This document shows positions 31,980-40,934 of a DNA stretch of 64,000 nt, piece by piece. The translations under genes and the position numbers were made by a program. The stretch comes from Symbiodinium natans. Its lineage: Eukaryota; Sar; Dinophyceae; Suessiales; Symbiodiniaceae. The notes beneath the pieces are model-generated. The model ran no database searches. It had not been told where the DNA came from and saw only the letters and a list, made by a program, of their open reading frames with translations. The DNA is taken from the NCBI GenBank assembly GCA_905221605.1, contig CAJNDS010002779.1, positions 419,177-483,176 on the forward strand, in the 5' to 3' direction. Positions within the stretch are counted from its first letter, which is position 1. Every line of letters begins with the position of its first letter.

Positions 31980-32075
31980 TCTAATATATATATATATATA
32001 TGTACATATATATATATAGACGCAATAGTATATTAATATACATACACATATTATGAGTGTGCATATATATATATA
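31980..32075. repeat. (TA)n microsatellites
   Basis: TA runs at about 31983-32018 and 32063-32079. The preceding 31704-31979 holds no assigned gene. Confidence 0.9.
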
Positions 32076-32134
32076 TACTCTGACTGTATCACGTTGTTTA
32101 CTTCGTTCTTTATTCGGTGCTTGCAATTGGACAG

Positions 32135-33400
32135 GACGATGCAGTGCTCGAGATAGGTTCCTCACTTGGCGATCCTTGACGGAGACAGCAAAGCCACTGT
32201 TCAGACGGTTCATGCAGGTGAGCGCTTTCCGTGACGCTTTTCGCCGAAAACCCCTCTGGATTGGATTCTCGTTTAGTCCTTTTTTGGACACCTGGGGATG
32301 ACGAAGATGTGAACGCAAGATCGGGCAGGCATGCGTAGGCAGGGTGGGTGGGTGGGTGGTGAAGGATGGTGAGGGGCCCCAAACCCTAAAACCTCAACCA
32401 TAGTGAGATGGGGCCGAGGGCCGTGCTGCTTCGGGGTGGCGAGGCTTTACGCAGGTTCCTCTTGCTTCGAGAAGTGGTGTCCAGTTGGGAAATCTATGCC
32501 TTGGGACGGCTTTTCAACATAGTACCGCAGTCACTGCGCCGTTGCTTTTGATGTGATGAGGAGTGTACACACATTCTGTCTTCTCGCGCCTCGGCGGTGA
32601 TTGGCATCGATGTCAGCCGTGACCTGGTGGAGGAGCGCAAAGGGTAGCAGTTGCCCTGGAGACTCACTGGGCTGACTAGCAACACGAGCATGGATGGCAG
32701 ATGATGGCAGATAGCATTTTTCTACAGCCAGCCGCAAGCTGCTGCTTATAGTCCTATAGTCCCTACTGACGTTTGCAGCAGGAAAGCAGGCGACGCTTTC
32801 CCAATTGCCGTTTCGAGTGGCTGGACTGCTTTCAAGAAGAAGCACGCCTGCGAGCCTTGTGCAAAGAGTGGCTTGACAGATTGTTGGGGTCACGCCCCTT
32901 CGCATTCCTTGCATGTCCCTTGGATTCAGATGTAATGTTAGGGAAGCCTGGCCAGGCTCCTGGAAGCCAGCAGCAGCCTGAAGGTATTCGTGGACATCGG
33001 CGGGGACCGGACGACGAACGACGTCTGCTGCTTTTTGGCACTCCTGGATAACGTGCTGAGGACCCTTGCTTGGGATTCCTTGCCATCCTTGCCGTCCTTG
33101 CCATCTCTTGTGGTGGTGAAGTCCAAGGCGCTGTCCGGTGCCGCGGCAGAGGTAGCAGGTCCGGATGGGACTATCCCGGCGCCAAAGCTGCGCCCTTGGC
33201 TGGAAGCTTGCACCATACCGCCCGTGGTGAGCTCCAAGCAGTTGAAGAAGAAGATGGCACGGGCAAGGAAGGCCCAGTGGCAGCAAGCTGACGACTCCGT
33301 GTGGCAGGCCGCAAAACATGTTGGGGTTGGGTGTCGGGACATGAAGCAACTACAGGGTGCGCGGCGCATAGCCGCCCCCCCAATACGGGAGGCATGTTGA
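32135..33400 (+). CDS. Class I SAM-dependent methyltransferase, multi-exon
   Basis: Exon A (32135-32217) has the SAM-binding motif I VLEIGSSLGD, then TETAKPLFRRFMQ, then a GTGAGC donor. Exon B (from 32779 after TTTGCAG) reads RRRFPNCRFEWLDCFQEEAR, fitting motif II/III. Exon C (about 32956-33400) has LKVFVDIGGDR and LVVVKSKAL, typical of motif IV and the last core strands, then a Lys/Arg-rich tail and TGA. The family moves a methyl group from S-adenosylmethionine; the target is unknown. In exon A the motif-I frame and the following frame differ by one base, so there is an indel, a sequencing error, or decay. The B-C junction (roughly 32888-32955) is unresolved. CTTGCCATC is repeated near 33080-33110. 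Confidence 0.6.
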
Positions 33401-33683
33401 GGGAAAGCAGGCTTGAGGAAACACTGGCAAGCGTGGGTTATTCGTGATGTAGATTCATTTTCGAATTTTGAGCAAGATGCTTTTACACTACATAGTAGTT
33501 TGTCAGACAGGATTTTGATGCCAGGTGGGCCTACATAGGGGCGTGTGTTCAGTTTCTGAGGTGTCATGCGCTCTGTGTTTGTCTTCTCCTGCACGGAGAA
33601 AACAAAAAGCCTGGCCAAGCCGCATGAGGCGAGTTCCTGGACACTGCCCAAGTCTGCACGGCACCATTGGCACCATGCACGAA
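33401..33683. other. 3' flank of the methyltransferase gene
   Basis: Nothing I can support. Confidence 0.4.
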
Positions 33684-33693
33684 ACCCCCCCCC

Positions 33694-33732
<39 letters not shown>

Positions 33733-33798
33733 CCCCCCCCAACCCTCCCAAACCCCCCCCACCCCCCCGGTTGCCCCCCCCCCCCCCCCCCCCCCGCC
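33684..33798. repeat. Poly-C rich tract
   Basis: Over 100 nt of C runs broken by A, AA, G and TTG. Proline- and glycine-rich frames across it are artefacts. Confidence 0.95.
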
Positions 33799-33829
33799 CC
33801 CTCTCCCCAAAAAACAAGAACCCGAAACA

Positions 33830-34165
33830 GAAGACCAAACGGAGGGGCGGGCACGTGCCACGCTGCAACTACAGCGGCTAGCTGTGAACGTCTGTGGCCT
33901 CTGTGGGCCACAGGATGCCACAGGCCAAGCGGCCAAGCCACGGAATGGGCACGTCGGCACTCCAAAGAAGCCGTGGATTTTCGAGTTCCCCGAAGAGGGG
34001 GGGGGAACTAAAAGGCTGCTAAAGGACCACATTGGCCTTGTTTGTCAGCAGGTGGCGCAAAAAAGCCTTCGGCGCACTTGCTGTCTGGTAAGCAAAGCTT
34101 GGTTGGAGCCGCCAAGAAGCGCCAAGAAGCGCCAACCCGGACTAGGCAGGGAGGTCCAGGTCAGG
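33830..34165 (+). other. Possible coding segment after the poly-C tract
   Basis: A plus frame reads LAVNVCGLCGPQDATGQ and PKKPWIFEFPEEGGG. It may be upstream exon sequence of the gene at 34253, but the join is not evident. Confidence 0.25.
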
Positions 34166-34252
34166 TGACCACCACTGGGCCCAAGTGCGGGGGTATGGGG
34201 TCCGAGGTCACCGGACCTGCCCACAGCCCGCCGTCATTGGGCTGCAACTGTA

Positions 34253-34510
34253 GTGACCAGACAGGTCCTGACCATCCAAAGCGTGCCAACAATGCTAAGA
34301 TGCATGAAAGCATATCAAAGCCACGCAGCCCATTGCCGGGAGGCTTTCGAGATGGAGCGCATCCAATGGGATATCCTTGATGATGAGGACCCCTTGATGT
34401 TCCGCGCGTGTCGAAGGGTGTGGACAGACTTGCGCAAGAAGGAGCGAGCACACCTGAAAGCCGAGCTCCAAGACTTCAAATACCTCAAGCAGGAGCAGCC
34501 AGAGGCATGA
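34253..34510 (+). CDS. C-terminal exon of an unknown gene
   Basis: An open frame follows a CTGTAG acceptor-like site near 34250. It reads MLRCMKAYQSHAAHCREAFE, MERIQWDILDDEDPLMF and RKKERAHLKAELQDFKYLK before TGA. The charged helical C terminus suggests a coiled coil. No family recognised. Confidence 0.55.
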   Translation: MTRQVLTIQSVPTMLRCMKAYQSHAAHCREAFEMERIQWDILDDEDPLMFRACRRVWTDLRKKERAHLKAELQDFKYLKQEQPEA

Positions 34511-34934
34511 TGTTCCCTTTCCCGACAGTGATGTGCTGTACTGTAAGCCCTAAGGATCCCTAAGGATCCCTAAACCCGAAGCTTGTTCGAAGGCCTGGCG
34601 TGAGGCCGTGAAGTCTTCCCTCATGCGGCTGCGAATGTGCAACAAGAGCGGGATCCAAAGCAGACAAGAACAGCAGAGCACCGAAGGAAAAAAGCTCCAC
34701 GGGGGGGGGGGGGGGGGGGGGGGGGGGAGCTGTTTTGCTGCTTTGCTGTGCTGTCTTGCTCGCCTCTCTGCATAGGGCTCCTGAAGCCTTTTCCATTGCT
34801 GCTTCCAGGCGATGGGGAGATGCTTCGTTGAGGCAAATGGCCCAGTAGCGCTGCGCATGGGCTTGTGTCAGGTTGCTCCCCCCTTGCGTTAGCAGCCATG
34901 ACGACAGGAAAGTCTCACTAAAGTTCTCTTTTCC
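34511..34934. other. No gene assigned; poly-G run
   Basis: Poly-G at about 34700-34728; the frames around it are low-complexity. Confidence 0.5.
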
Positions 34935-35165
34935 TTGAATCTAAGCGTAGCTTTCACGCCTGTTGCTACCGGGGGGAACATCCTAGAGGCTCAGGTTTTT
35001 TCGGCTCCAGGGTCTCGAGTCTCTGCAAAGGTCGCAGTTCGCAGCGGCACAACGCATGCTCCTCAGAGCTTGCCACCTTGCACGCTGCAAGCATGTCCAG
35101 GCCCGAAGCTTGAAACCAGAAGCCTATATACACCCAAAGCAACATCTGTAGTCAAGTCAAGCTGA
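34935..35165 (+). CDS. Possible exon, unknown
   Basis: A 76-codon plus frame reads SVAFTPVATGGNILEAQVFS, non-repetitive. No start or splice site is compelling, and a minus-strand frame is open just downstream. Confidence 0.25.
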   Translation: MNLSVAFTPVATGGNILEAQVFSAPGSRVSAKVAVRSGTTHAPQSLPPCTLQACPGPKLETRSLYTPKATSVVKSS

Positions 35166-35349
35166 GGTTCATGTCCAAAAATCCGTGGGCTTTGCCAATT
35201 GCGCGCAGCCCGATGCGCTGGCGCACGTCGCCAGTTCTGCCTCGCAGCAGCCGCGAGTCCTTGTGCAACTTACGTCCCAGGTCCATGTTGGCGGTCGTGG
35301 TGAAATTGCCCGGTATCAAGGAAGGGGTCAGATTGAAGCAGGGTTTATA

Positions 35350-36116
35350 TGACTGTTGTCGGTGAGTGTAGATAAGGCTCCTTTGTAATGTTGGTGAGTG
35401 TATATACTGGTGTCCTTTTGGGGGTTACAAGAAATATAAACCCTACTTCAGATCTTACCTGGAGCGAGCTTGATCTGAAGTAGGATGTTGTGTCATTCAT
35501 GTTGCCCCAAGGTAGGATGCTCCCAATAAATATATAGATGTACATATGTATATGTATGTATATATATATATATGTATATGTACATACACCAATATACCGG
35601 AGTGCTGAAAGCACACTTCACACCAAAACGCCTTAGTCTCTGAACCCTCCTCGACATTTCTTAGTTTCAGGAGATCCTTTCCGTTGCTGCAACGACCTAC
35701 AGGCCGAAACGGCCTGCAAAGCTGGGGGGGGGGGGGGGGGGGGGGGGGGGCGGTTTGTTCTCAAATGGCTCACTGTTGCGGGCCGTTTATGTGGCATCTT
35801 ACTGCAGAAGGTAGCTGTGAGGGCAGGCATCTTGGACATTCTCGTGTGTGGTTTGTCTTCCTGCTCCGAGCTGTTGCAGTCACTTGGTGACTTTGCCTCC
35901 CCTGGTTTTGCCCTTTGCCTCTCCTTCTTGTTGCGTTCGCGTCTGAGTGTTGGGGTTTTCAACCTTGCTACGGAATTCGGAGCTTGCTTGTGCGTGGGGT
36001 GTCGCAGCTTCTCCTGACGAGCCATGACTGGGGGTTTGTGTTGCTGCTACTGTTGCTCTGTAAAGTTTTAACTCTTGACTTTGCCCTGTCCCATGCAGGC
36101 CTGTTCTACATAGACT
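35350..36116. other. No gene assigned; microsatellite and poly-G
   Basis: TATG/TA microsatellite at 35538-35588, poly-G at about 35725-35751, otherwise short frames on both strands. Confidence 0.45.
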
Positions 36117-36225
36117 TGGATATAGGGGTTTCCGAAATTAGGGGTACCTTATTGCGGTCCTTATGATAAGGGAATCCTACTAGTTGGGGGTCTAAAGTCG
36201 GGGCCGCTTATTTTCATAATTCCCC
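36117..36225. mobile_element. GGGTTTCCGAAA-family element
   Basis: GGGGTTTCCGAAATTAGGGGTACC, CCTACTAGTTGGGGGTCT and a GGTCCTTAT core. It is the same family as the copy 120 nt downstream, in inverse orientation. Confidence 0.75.
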
Positions 36226-36339
36226 ATGAATGGCATGTACTTGAAAGCGTTGTCCTTTTGTTTTAAGCCCAGGAGTGCAGCAAGGCATATTGCAATCAAC
36301 CTTCTGCCTGGCGTTTGACTCGAAACTTGTGAGTTGCGA

Positions 36340-36455
36340 TGTGGGGTTTACGATAATCAGGGGACCCCAAATATTTAGACCCCCAACTAGTAGGATCCCC
36401 TTTTAATGAGGACCTCAACAAGGTACGCGCCCTAATATCGTCAACCCCCCATGTT
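36340..36455. mobile_element. GGGTTTACGATAA-family element, inverse of the previous
   Basis: Contains AGACCCCCAACTAGTAGGATCC, the reverse complement of the core at about 36175-36190. A CCCTAAA tract starts right after its end. Confidence 0.75.
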
Positions 36456-36458
36456 TTA

Positions 36459-36565
36459 CACCCTAAACCCTAAACCCTAAACCCTAAACCCTAAACCCTA
36501 AACCCTAAACCCTAAACCCTAAACCCTAAACCCTAAACCCTAAACCCTAAACCCTAAACCCTTGT
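36459..36565. repeat. CCCTAAA tract
   Basis: About fifteen perfect units, abutting an inverted-repeat element. Confidence 0.95.
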
Positions 36566-36664
36566 TCGATAAAGTCTGAGATGCGGTGGCAGGGCCATGT
36601 TGGCACCTGCTGCGACCTTGTGTCTGGTGGCATCCAGCAGCCCCTGGGCTGAAGCGGGGAAGAA

Positions 36665-36740
36665 TTGGGGTTTAGGGTTTAGGGTTTAGGGTTTAGGGTT
36701 TAGGGTTTAGGGTTTAGGGTTAGGGTTTAGGGTTTAGGAT
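36665..36740. repeat. TTTAGGG tract
   Basis: About eleven units with one TTAGGG slip. Confidence 0.95.
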
Positions 36741-36849
36741 TCGCAGTCCCCTCAAGTAACTGAAGCGCATGTTGGGGGGAGAGCTGATCAAGGTTAAGGC
36801 CGTCTGCTGTCTTCTTTCATGGGGTGCATGCACGTGCCTACATCTCCCT

Positions 36850-36947
36850 GGTTCTTAGTAGGGAATGAGGGAATGAGGTACCCTATGCATACCCTTTAAG
36901 GGATTATATAGGGTACCTCATTCCCTCATTCCCTACGAAGAACCAGG
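36850..36947. mobile_element. Introner, GTTCTTAGTAGGGAATGAGG family, near-perfect palindrome
   Basis: Left arm GTTCTTAGTAGGGAATGAGG continues to GTACCCTAT; the right arm is its inverse, ending CATTCCCTACGAAGAACC. This is the cleanest copy. GT and AG are placed to serve as intron ends. Confidence 0.85.
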
Positions 36948-36952
36948 CAGAC

Positions 36953-37042
36953 ATGCCCGGCAAAGAGAACCGACCTTTCCGACCTGCGTCCAAGTATGGG
37001 CTTCAGGAGTGCATCTACAGATTGATCCTCTGTCTCCTCTAA
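36953..37042 (+). CDS. Possible first coding exon
   Basis: ATG in CAGACATGCCC opens MPGKENRPFRPASKYGLQEC then IYRLILCLL, stopping at the TAA where the tract begins. Upstream is the introner at 36850. Function unknown. Confidence 0.35.
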   Translation: MPGKENRPFRPASKYGLQECIYRLILCLL

Positions 37043-37350
37043 ACCCTAAACCCTAAACCCTAACCCTAACCCTAAACCCTAAACCCTAAACCCTAAACCC
37101 TAAACCCTAAACCCTAAACCCTAAACCCTAAACCCTAAACCCTAAACCCTAAACCCTAAACCCTAAACCCTAAACCCTAAACCCTAAACACAAAACCCTA
37201 AACCCTAAACCCTAAACCCTAAACCCTAAACCCTAAACCCTAAACCCTAAACCCTAAACCCTAAACCCTAAACCCTAAACCCTAAACCCCGCGCGCAGGG
37301 CCCTAGCAAAAAAAAAACAAAAAAACCCTAAACCCTAAACCCTTAGAAGC
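37038..37350. repeat. Longest CCCTAAA tract
   Basis: About forty units, interrupted by CACAAAA near 37187 and by a poly-A segment near 37305-37325. Confidence 0.97.
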
Positions 37351-37459
37351 TTGGGCACCTGACGTGGCTTCTGATCAGGAAGTCGGCTGAGCGCCAGCCT
37401 CAGTGAGAGCCGAGAACCGTCAAAAAGGTGCTATCCCCGAGTGCCATGTCCCGCAATTG

Positions 37460-37496
37460 TTTAGGGTTTAGGGTCTAGGGTTTAGGGTTTAGGGTG
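37460..37496. repeat. TTTAGGG tract
   Basis: About five units, one TCTAGGG. Confidence 0.9.
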
Positions 37497-37578
37497 GTTC
37501 CTGAGGACCTTCTGTGATGCTTTCGGCTTGCTGGGCCGAACCGATTGGCGCGGGGATAGGCAGCCGACATCTGAGAGC
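37496..37578 (+). CDS. Exon between two tracts
   Basis: The frame reads WFLRTFCDAFGLLGRTDWRG then DRQPTSES between a TTTAGGG tract and a CCCTAAA tract. Function unknown. Confidence 0.45.
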
Positions 37579-37579
37579 A

Positions 37580-37700
37580 ACCCTAAAACCCTAATGCCTA
37601 AACCCTAATGTCTGAACCCTAAACCCCAAACTCTAAACCCCAAACCCCAAACCCTAAACCCTAAACCCTAAACCCCAAACCCTAAACCCTAAACCCTTAT
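37580..37700. repeat. CCCTAAA tract, degenerate start
   Basis: About sixteen units with TGCCTAA and CCCCAAA variants. Confidence 0.9.
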
Positions 37701-37836
37701 CAGAGCCAGGTGTAATTCTGGGTCCTGGCCATGCCTCTTTACGGCCCGGGCCTTGACAAGCCGTGAAAGCTTCGGCTGCTGGGCTTCGGGACGTTTAGGT
37801 CAAGGGACGAAAGAAGGGACCATTGGGACCTTAGTG

Positions 37837-37898
37837 GGTTTAGGGTTTAGGGTTTAGGGTTTAGGGTTAAGGGTTTAGGGTTTAGGGTTTAGGGTACC
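37837..37898. repeat. TTTAGGG tract
   Basis: About eight units with one TTAAGGG. Confidence 0.95.
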
Positions 37899-37928
37899 CC
37901 TTAATTAGGTTATTTGGGCTCCCGAGAG

Positions 37929-38188
37929 GTGAACGAGGATTTGCAGGTCGTGGACGAGCTGCAGTACTTCAGCCAGCCCGACATCTCCATGTACGTTGGG
38001 ATTGCTGCCTGCCGCAACAGACAGCTCTTGTTGGTTTTGATTCTTCGGAAGACCATAGTAGCTTCACCAGAAATGCTGAAGTTTGCGCATGTGCCCAGAT
38101 TGCCCTGCTGGCGCTCATCCTGGTGATTGGTTTTGTGGTGCAGACCGCAGTCTCTGCAGAAGCACAAGTCGCTCGAGAGTCACGTTGA
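37929..38188 (+). CDS. Small gene fragment ending in a transmembrane exon
   Basis: A first open stretch reads VNEDLQVVDELQYFSQPDIS. The last exon, 38099-38188 after GTGCCCAG, reads IALLALILVIGFVVQTAVSA then EAQVARESR and stop, a C-terminal membrane helix with a short charged tail. The middle join is unresolved. It resembles the exon at 28368 in layout, but similar hydrophobicity alone does not make them homologous. Confidence 0.45.
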
Positions 38189-38289
38189 GTCGTTGCGCGT
38201 TCATAGACCCAGGTGCGGTTGATGCAAATCCTCAACATCACGCGGGGGGCTTTGGTGGCTCTCTATAGCCCCCATAGTTACCTTATGTA

Positions 38290-38405
38290 GCCCTAAACCC
38301 TAGACCCTAAACCCTAAACCCTAAACCCTAAACCCTAAACCCTAAACCCTAAACCCTAAACCCTAAACCCTAAACCCTAAACCCTAAACCCTAAACCCTA
38401 AACCC
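38290..38405. repeat. CCCTAAA tract
   Basis: About sixteen units. GTAGCCC occurs just before and just after (38286 and 38408), a possible short flanking duplication. Confidence 0.95.
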
Positions 38406-38472
38406 AAGTAGCCCCCAAATAACCCCCTAAGTATTTCCAGTGTTCCCACACATGAGGCTTGTCGTTCTGCAG

Positions 38473-39327
38473 GTGCGACTGCGCCGCTCTGCAAGCCAGC
38501 CAGGAGGACAAGGTGTCGTTCAGATACTATTAGTATCATGATTATTCTTAGTATTCTTCGTATTCGTATTATTATCATTATTACTACTATTGGTATTAGT
38601 ATTAATAATTTCGTATTATGATTATTACTATTGTTATTATTATTATTATTATTATTATGATTACTATTATTGTTATGATTATTATTATTAGTAAAGAATG
38701 CTGGCACACCACGCCCCGTGCGGAAGGGCGCCGCGAACCTCTATAACCCTGATGATCCGGCAGCAGACTGGGGGCAGGTTGTGCAGGAAGCGGCGCAGGC
38801 GGGCCTGGTTTAGGGTTTAGGGTTTGGGGTTTGGGGTTTGGGGTTTACGGTTTAGGGTTCCGGGTTTAGGGAGTCTGAGCCTCGCGCAGTGTCCTGGAAC
38901 GGCTGAGGAGGAGGCCGCCAGAAGAAGGCAGGCGAACTGCAGGACGTGGATCAAGGACCTCTCACCAGAGCAGCTTAGTCCCCTTCGACTCGGGGCATAA
39001 AATAAGAGACAAGCTGGATTCTCAGGAGCGCGTGGCGTCTCTTCAAGAAAAGTGGCAGCGCGTGATGAACTGCATCCGCCGCGCGCCTCAAATCGAAGGG
39101 TCGTTGGTCCGACCTGCGGATACTGATATGGGTATTTCCCAAAGAAGGGGTATCCTTAATATTCCCCAAAACAGAATAGAAGCCCCGTAAAGGGACCCCC
39201 CAAAAAGGGTACCCCTATTTTCGGTTTTGCTTGAAAAGCGCCTGAAAGCATCATCCGAGGCAAGAAGAAACCCGAGAGTCCACAAGCCGGCGGAGGCGTG
39301 CTGGTGACTTCTCTCCACTATTCCCCA
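38473..39327 (+). CDS. Unknown gene with microsatellite, telomere-tract and introner introns
   Basis: Exons read as 38473-38522, 38692-38807, 38890-39131 and 39239-39327. Peptides include CDCAALQASQEDKVSF, NLYNPDDPAADWGQVVQEAA, EEEAARRRQANCRTWIKDLS, KLDSQERVASLQEKWQRVMN and PESIIRGKKKPESPQAGGG. Junction phases agree at all three introns: a GA-AG (ATT)n microsatellite, a GT-AG TTTAGGG tract and a GT-AG inverted-repeat element. Within exon 3, near 38979, the frame must shift by one base at a run of four C; with three C it reads through, otherwise TAA follows. The product is not recognised; the charged helices suggest a scaffold-like protein. Confidence 0.5.
38523..38691. repeat. (ATT)n/(TTA)n microsatellite acting as a probable intron
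   Basis: Imperfect ATT repeats fill the interval; the left end is TTCA|GATACT and the right end ATTATTAG|TAAAG. Confidence 0.75.
38808..38889. repeat. TTTAGGG/TTTGGGG tract acting as an 82-nt intron
   Basis: GTTTAG donor directly after the exon, about nine units with three TTTGGGG in a row, acceptor CGCGCAG. Phase 0 on both sides. Confidence 0.75.
39132..39238. mobile_element. Introner, TATTTCCCAAA...CTATTTTCGG family
   Basis: Left end GGTATTTCCCAAAGAAGGGG and right end GGGTACCCCTATTTTCGG are partly inverted, with CCCCAAAACAGAATAGAA inside. As a GT-AG intron it is 107 nt and phase 1 on both sides. Confidence 0.75.
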
Positions 39328-39435
39328 GTATCGGGGAGTGTACGAAACTAAGGGGCCCCTAATGAAGACGTTCAAATAGTAGGATCCCCTTGTAGTAGGG
39401 ACCCCAAGAAGGGACCCTAAATTCGGGAACCCCCA
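39328..39435. mobile_element. Introner, GGGTTTACGAAA family
   Basis: GTATCGGGGAGTGTACGAAAC at the left, AATAGTAGGATCCCC in the core and AAATTCGGGAACCCC at the right match the bromodomain-gene intron at 54918-55023. It lies only 89 nt after another introner. Confidence 0.75.
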
Positions 39436-39624
39436 TCTTTCTGTGCCCAAAACATGGCCACAACCCCAGCGCAGGTGAAGCAAGGGTGCGGCGGGTGAAC
39501 TCCAAGAACCAGGAAGGGTCTTGAGAGGGTGATCTTGATCGTCCTACCCATCTGGCCGGCCTTTTCCTATCTAGAAAGTTCCTGAAAACCCTTTTACCCC
39601 CTTTGCCCCCCTTTACCCCTCCAG

Positions 39625-39828
39625 GCCGCGCGGGGCGTGATCCGGTCTTCCTCGCTCCGGTCTTCTTCGAAGCTGAGCCGCGGAAGCCGGCGGAGCCCCT
39701 CCAAGGGCTCCGCCAAGGAGAGCCGCCTGGAGTCCAAGAGCAGCCACGGCGCCGAGTCCGAGCGCTCCGAGCAGGCGCGCGAGGAGCCGCCGGAGGCGCG
39801 CCCGCAGACTTCCGATGACGAAGAAGGG
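39625..39828 (+). CDS. Ser/Arg/Glu-rich exon
   Basis: After CCTCCAG the frame reads RSSSLRSSSKLSRGSRRSPS and later KSSHGAESERSEQAREEPPE up to DDEEG. It is a low-complexity basic-acidic region like those of SR or chromatin proteins. It ends at a short tract (39829-39859). Confidence 0.5.
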
Positions 39829-39859
39829 TTTGAGGGTTTAGGGTTTAGGGGTTAGGTTT

Positions 39860-39972
39860 ACTTGGAGGTTCATGGTACTTATTGACGAATTATAACTGTA
39901 CTTGCAACTGTACTTATCACCATTCTAGGGCACTTAAGGGGCTTATAAGTGGGTTATATGTACAGTTATAAT
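39860..39972. mobile_element. TGGAGGTTCATGG-family introner, right end lost
   Basis: Starts ACTTGGAGGTTCATGG directly after a TTTAGGG tract and continues through AGGGCACTTAAGGGGCTTAT to GTACAGTTATAAT, then stops matching. Confidence 0.8.
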
Positions 39973-40056
39973 GCGGCAATCTATGCACTCGAGTAACAGC
40001 AGCAAGAGGAGTAGAAATTAGACATTGCAAGAGAGCACCTGCCTTCTTTTGGTTCT

Positions 40057-40242
40057 TTGGATCTGCAGTGCGCAGGAACCGGACTGGCACAGAATTATGA
40101 AGATACTTCATTCCAGAATGCATTTTTGCCAAAGTGCAGTAAATCCCATCTTTGTCTTGAACGTATTGGTGGGAGTGAGTCTGCTAACAGAAGCTTTCTG
40201 CGTTGGAAGACGGATGAACTGATATTGGGGTCATTAGGGTGA
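40057..40242 (+). CDS. Possible 60-codon exon
   Basis: The plus frame reads DLQCAGTGLAQNYEDTSFQN, CSKSHLCLERIGGSESANRS and FLRWKTDELILGSLG to a stop. Non-repetitive; family unknown. Two other frames are partly open. Confidence 0.35.
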   Translation: MDLQCAGTGLAQNYEDTSFQNAFLPKCSKSHLCLERIGGSESANRSFLRWKTDELILGSLG

Positions 40243-40361
40243 TCAGGGTTATTAGGGTCGATCTTTCGAGATGTTTGGGGCATGTCCCAAACTGGGCACA
40301 TCTCACCGTCCCCAAAGACTCTCGTCCCTTCTTCTAGTGCCCGCAAGAAAAGGGTACCCCG

Positions 40362-40471
40362 TTTCGAAACCCTAAACCCGAAACCCTAAAACCTAAACCC
40401 GAAACCCTTAACCCTAAATCCTAAACCCTAAACCCCAAACCCCAAACCCTAAACCCTAAACCCTAAACCCC
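40362..40471. repeat. CCCTAAA/CCCGAAA tract
   Basis: About fifteen units, degenerate at the left. Confidence 0.9.
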
Positions 40472-40479
40472 ATTTGCAG

Positions 40480-40542
40480 TGTAGCGAGGAGGCCGCGCCG
40501 AAGCCGCCCGAGGTGCCAAGACCTTCGGTGACCTTCTCCAAG
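40480..40542 (+). CDS. Small Pro-rich exon with GC donor
   Basis: After CATTTGCAG it reads CSEEAAPKPPEVPRPSVTFS and K, ending AAG|GCGCGAT. The same CAAG|GCGCGAT donor ends the Kelch exon at 19551. Confidence 0.45.
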
Positions 40543-40549
40543 GCGCGAT

Positions 40550-40610
40550 ACTTTAGGGTTTAGGGTTTAGGGTTTAGGGTTTAGGGTTTAGGGTTTAGGG
40601 TTTAGGGGTA
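40550..40610. repeat. TTTAGGG tract
   Basis: About eight perfect units. Confidence 0.95.
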
Positions 40611-40763
40611 GAAGCGGTATGGTGCTCTACCGTGAGGTCTCTGACCCACTTCTCAGGTCCCTGTTATAATCCCCAGCACAAGGGGGGATCAGGATGCAAG
40701 GAAACTGCTTACGAGCTCTTGGTAGGCAGTTCCGGCATTCGGTACATCATATCACGGTGCGCC

Positions 40764-40932
40764 CCCCCCCCCCCCCCCCCAAAACCCTAAACCCTAAACC
40801 CAAAACCCCCAAACCCTAAACCCTAAACCCTAAACCCTAAACCCTAAACCCTAAACCCTAAAACCCAAACCCCAAACCCCAAACCCCAAACCCCAAACCC
40901 CAAACCCTAAACCCTAAACCCTAAACCCTATA
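40764..40932. repeat. Poly-C followed by CCCTAAA tract with CCCCAAA block
   Basis: Poly-C at 40764-40780; about twenty-one units, with six consecutive CCCCAAA units at about 40867-40908. Confidence 0.95.
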
Positions 40933-40934
40933 AG

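Noticed and set aside
32938-34032. 364-codon minus frame and Pro-rich plus frames at 33.5-34.0 kb
   Set aside because: They depend on the poly-C tract; the methyltransferase motifs are on the plus strand.
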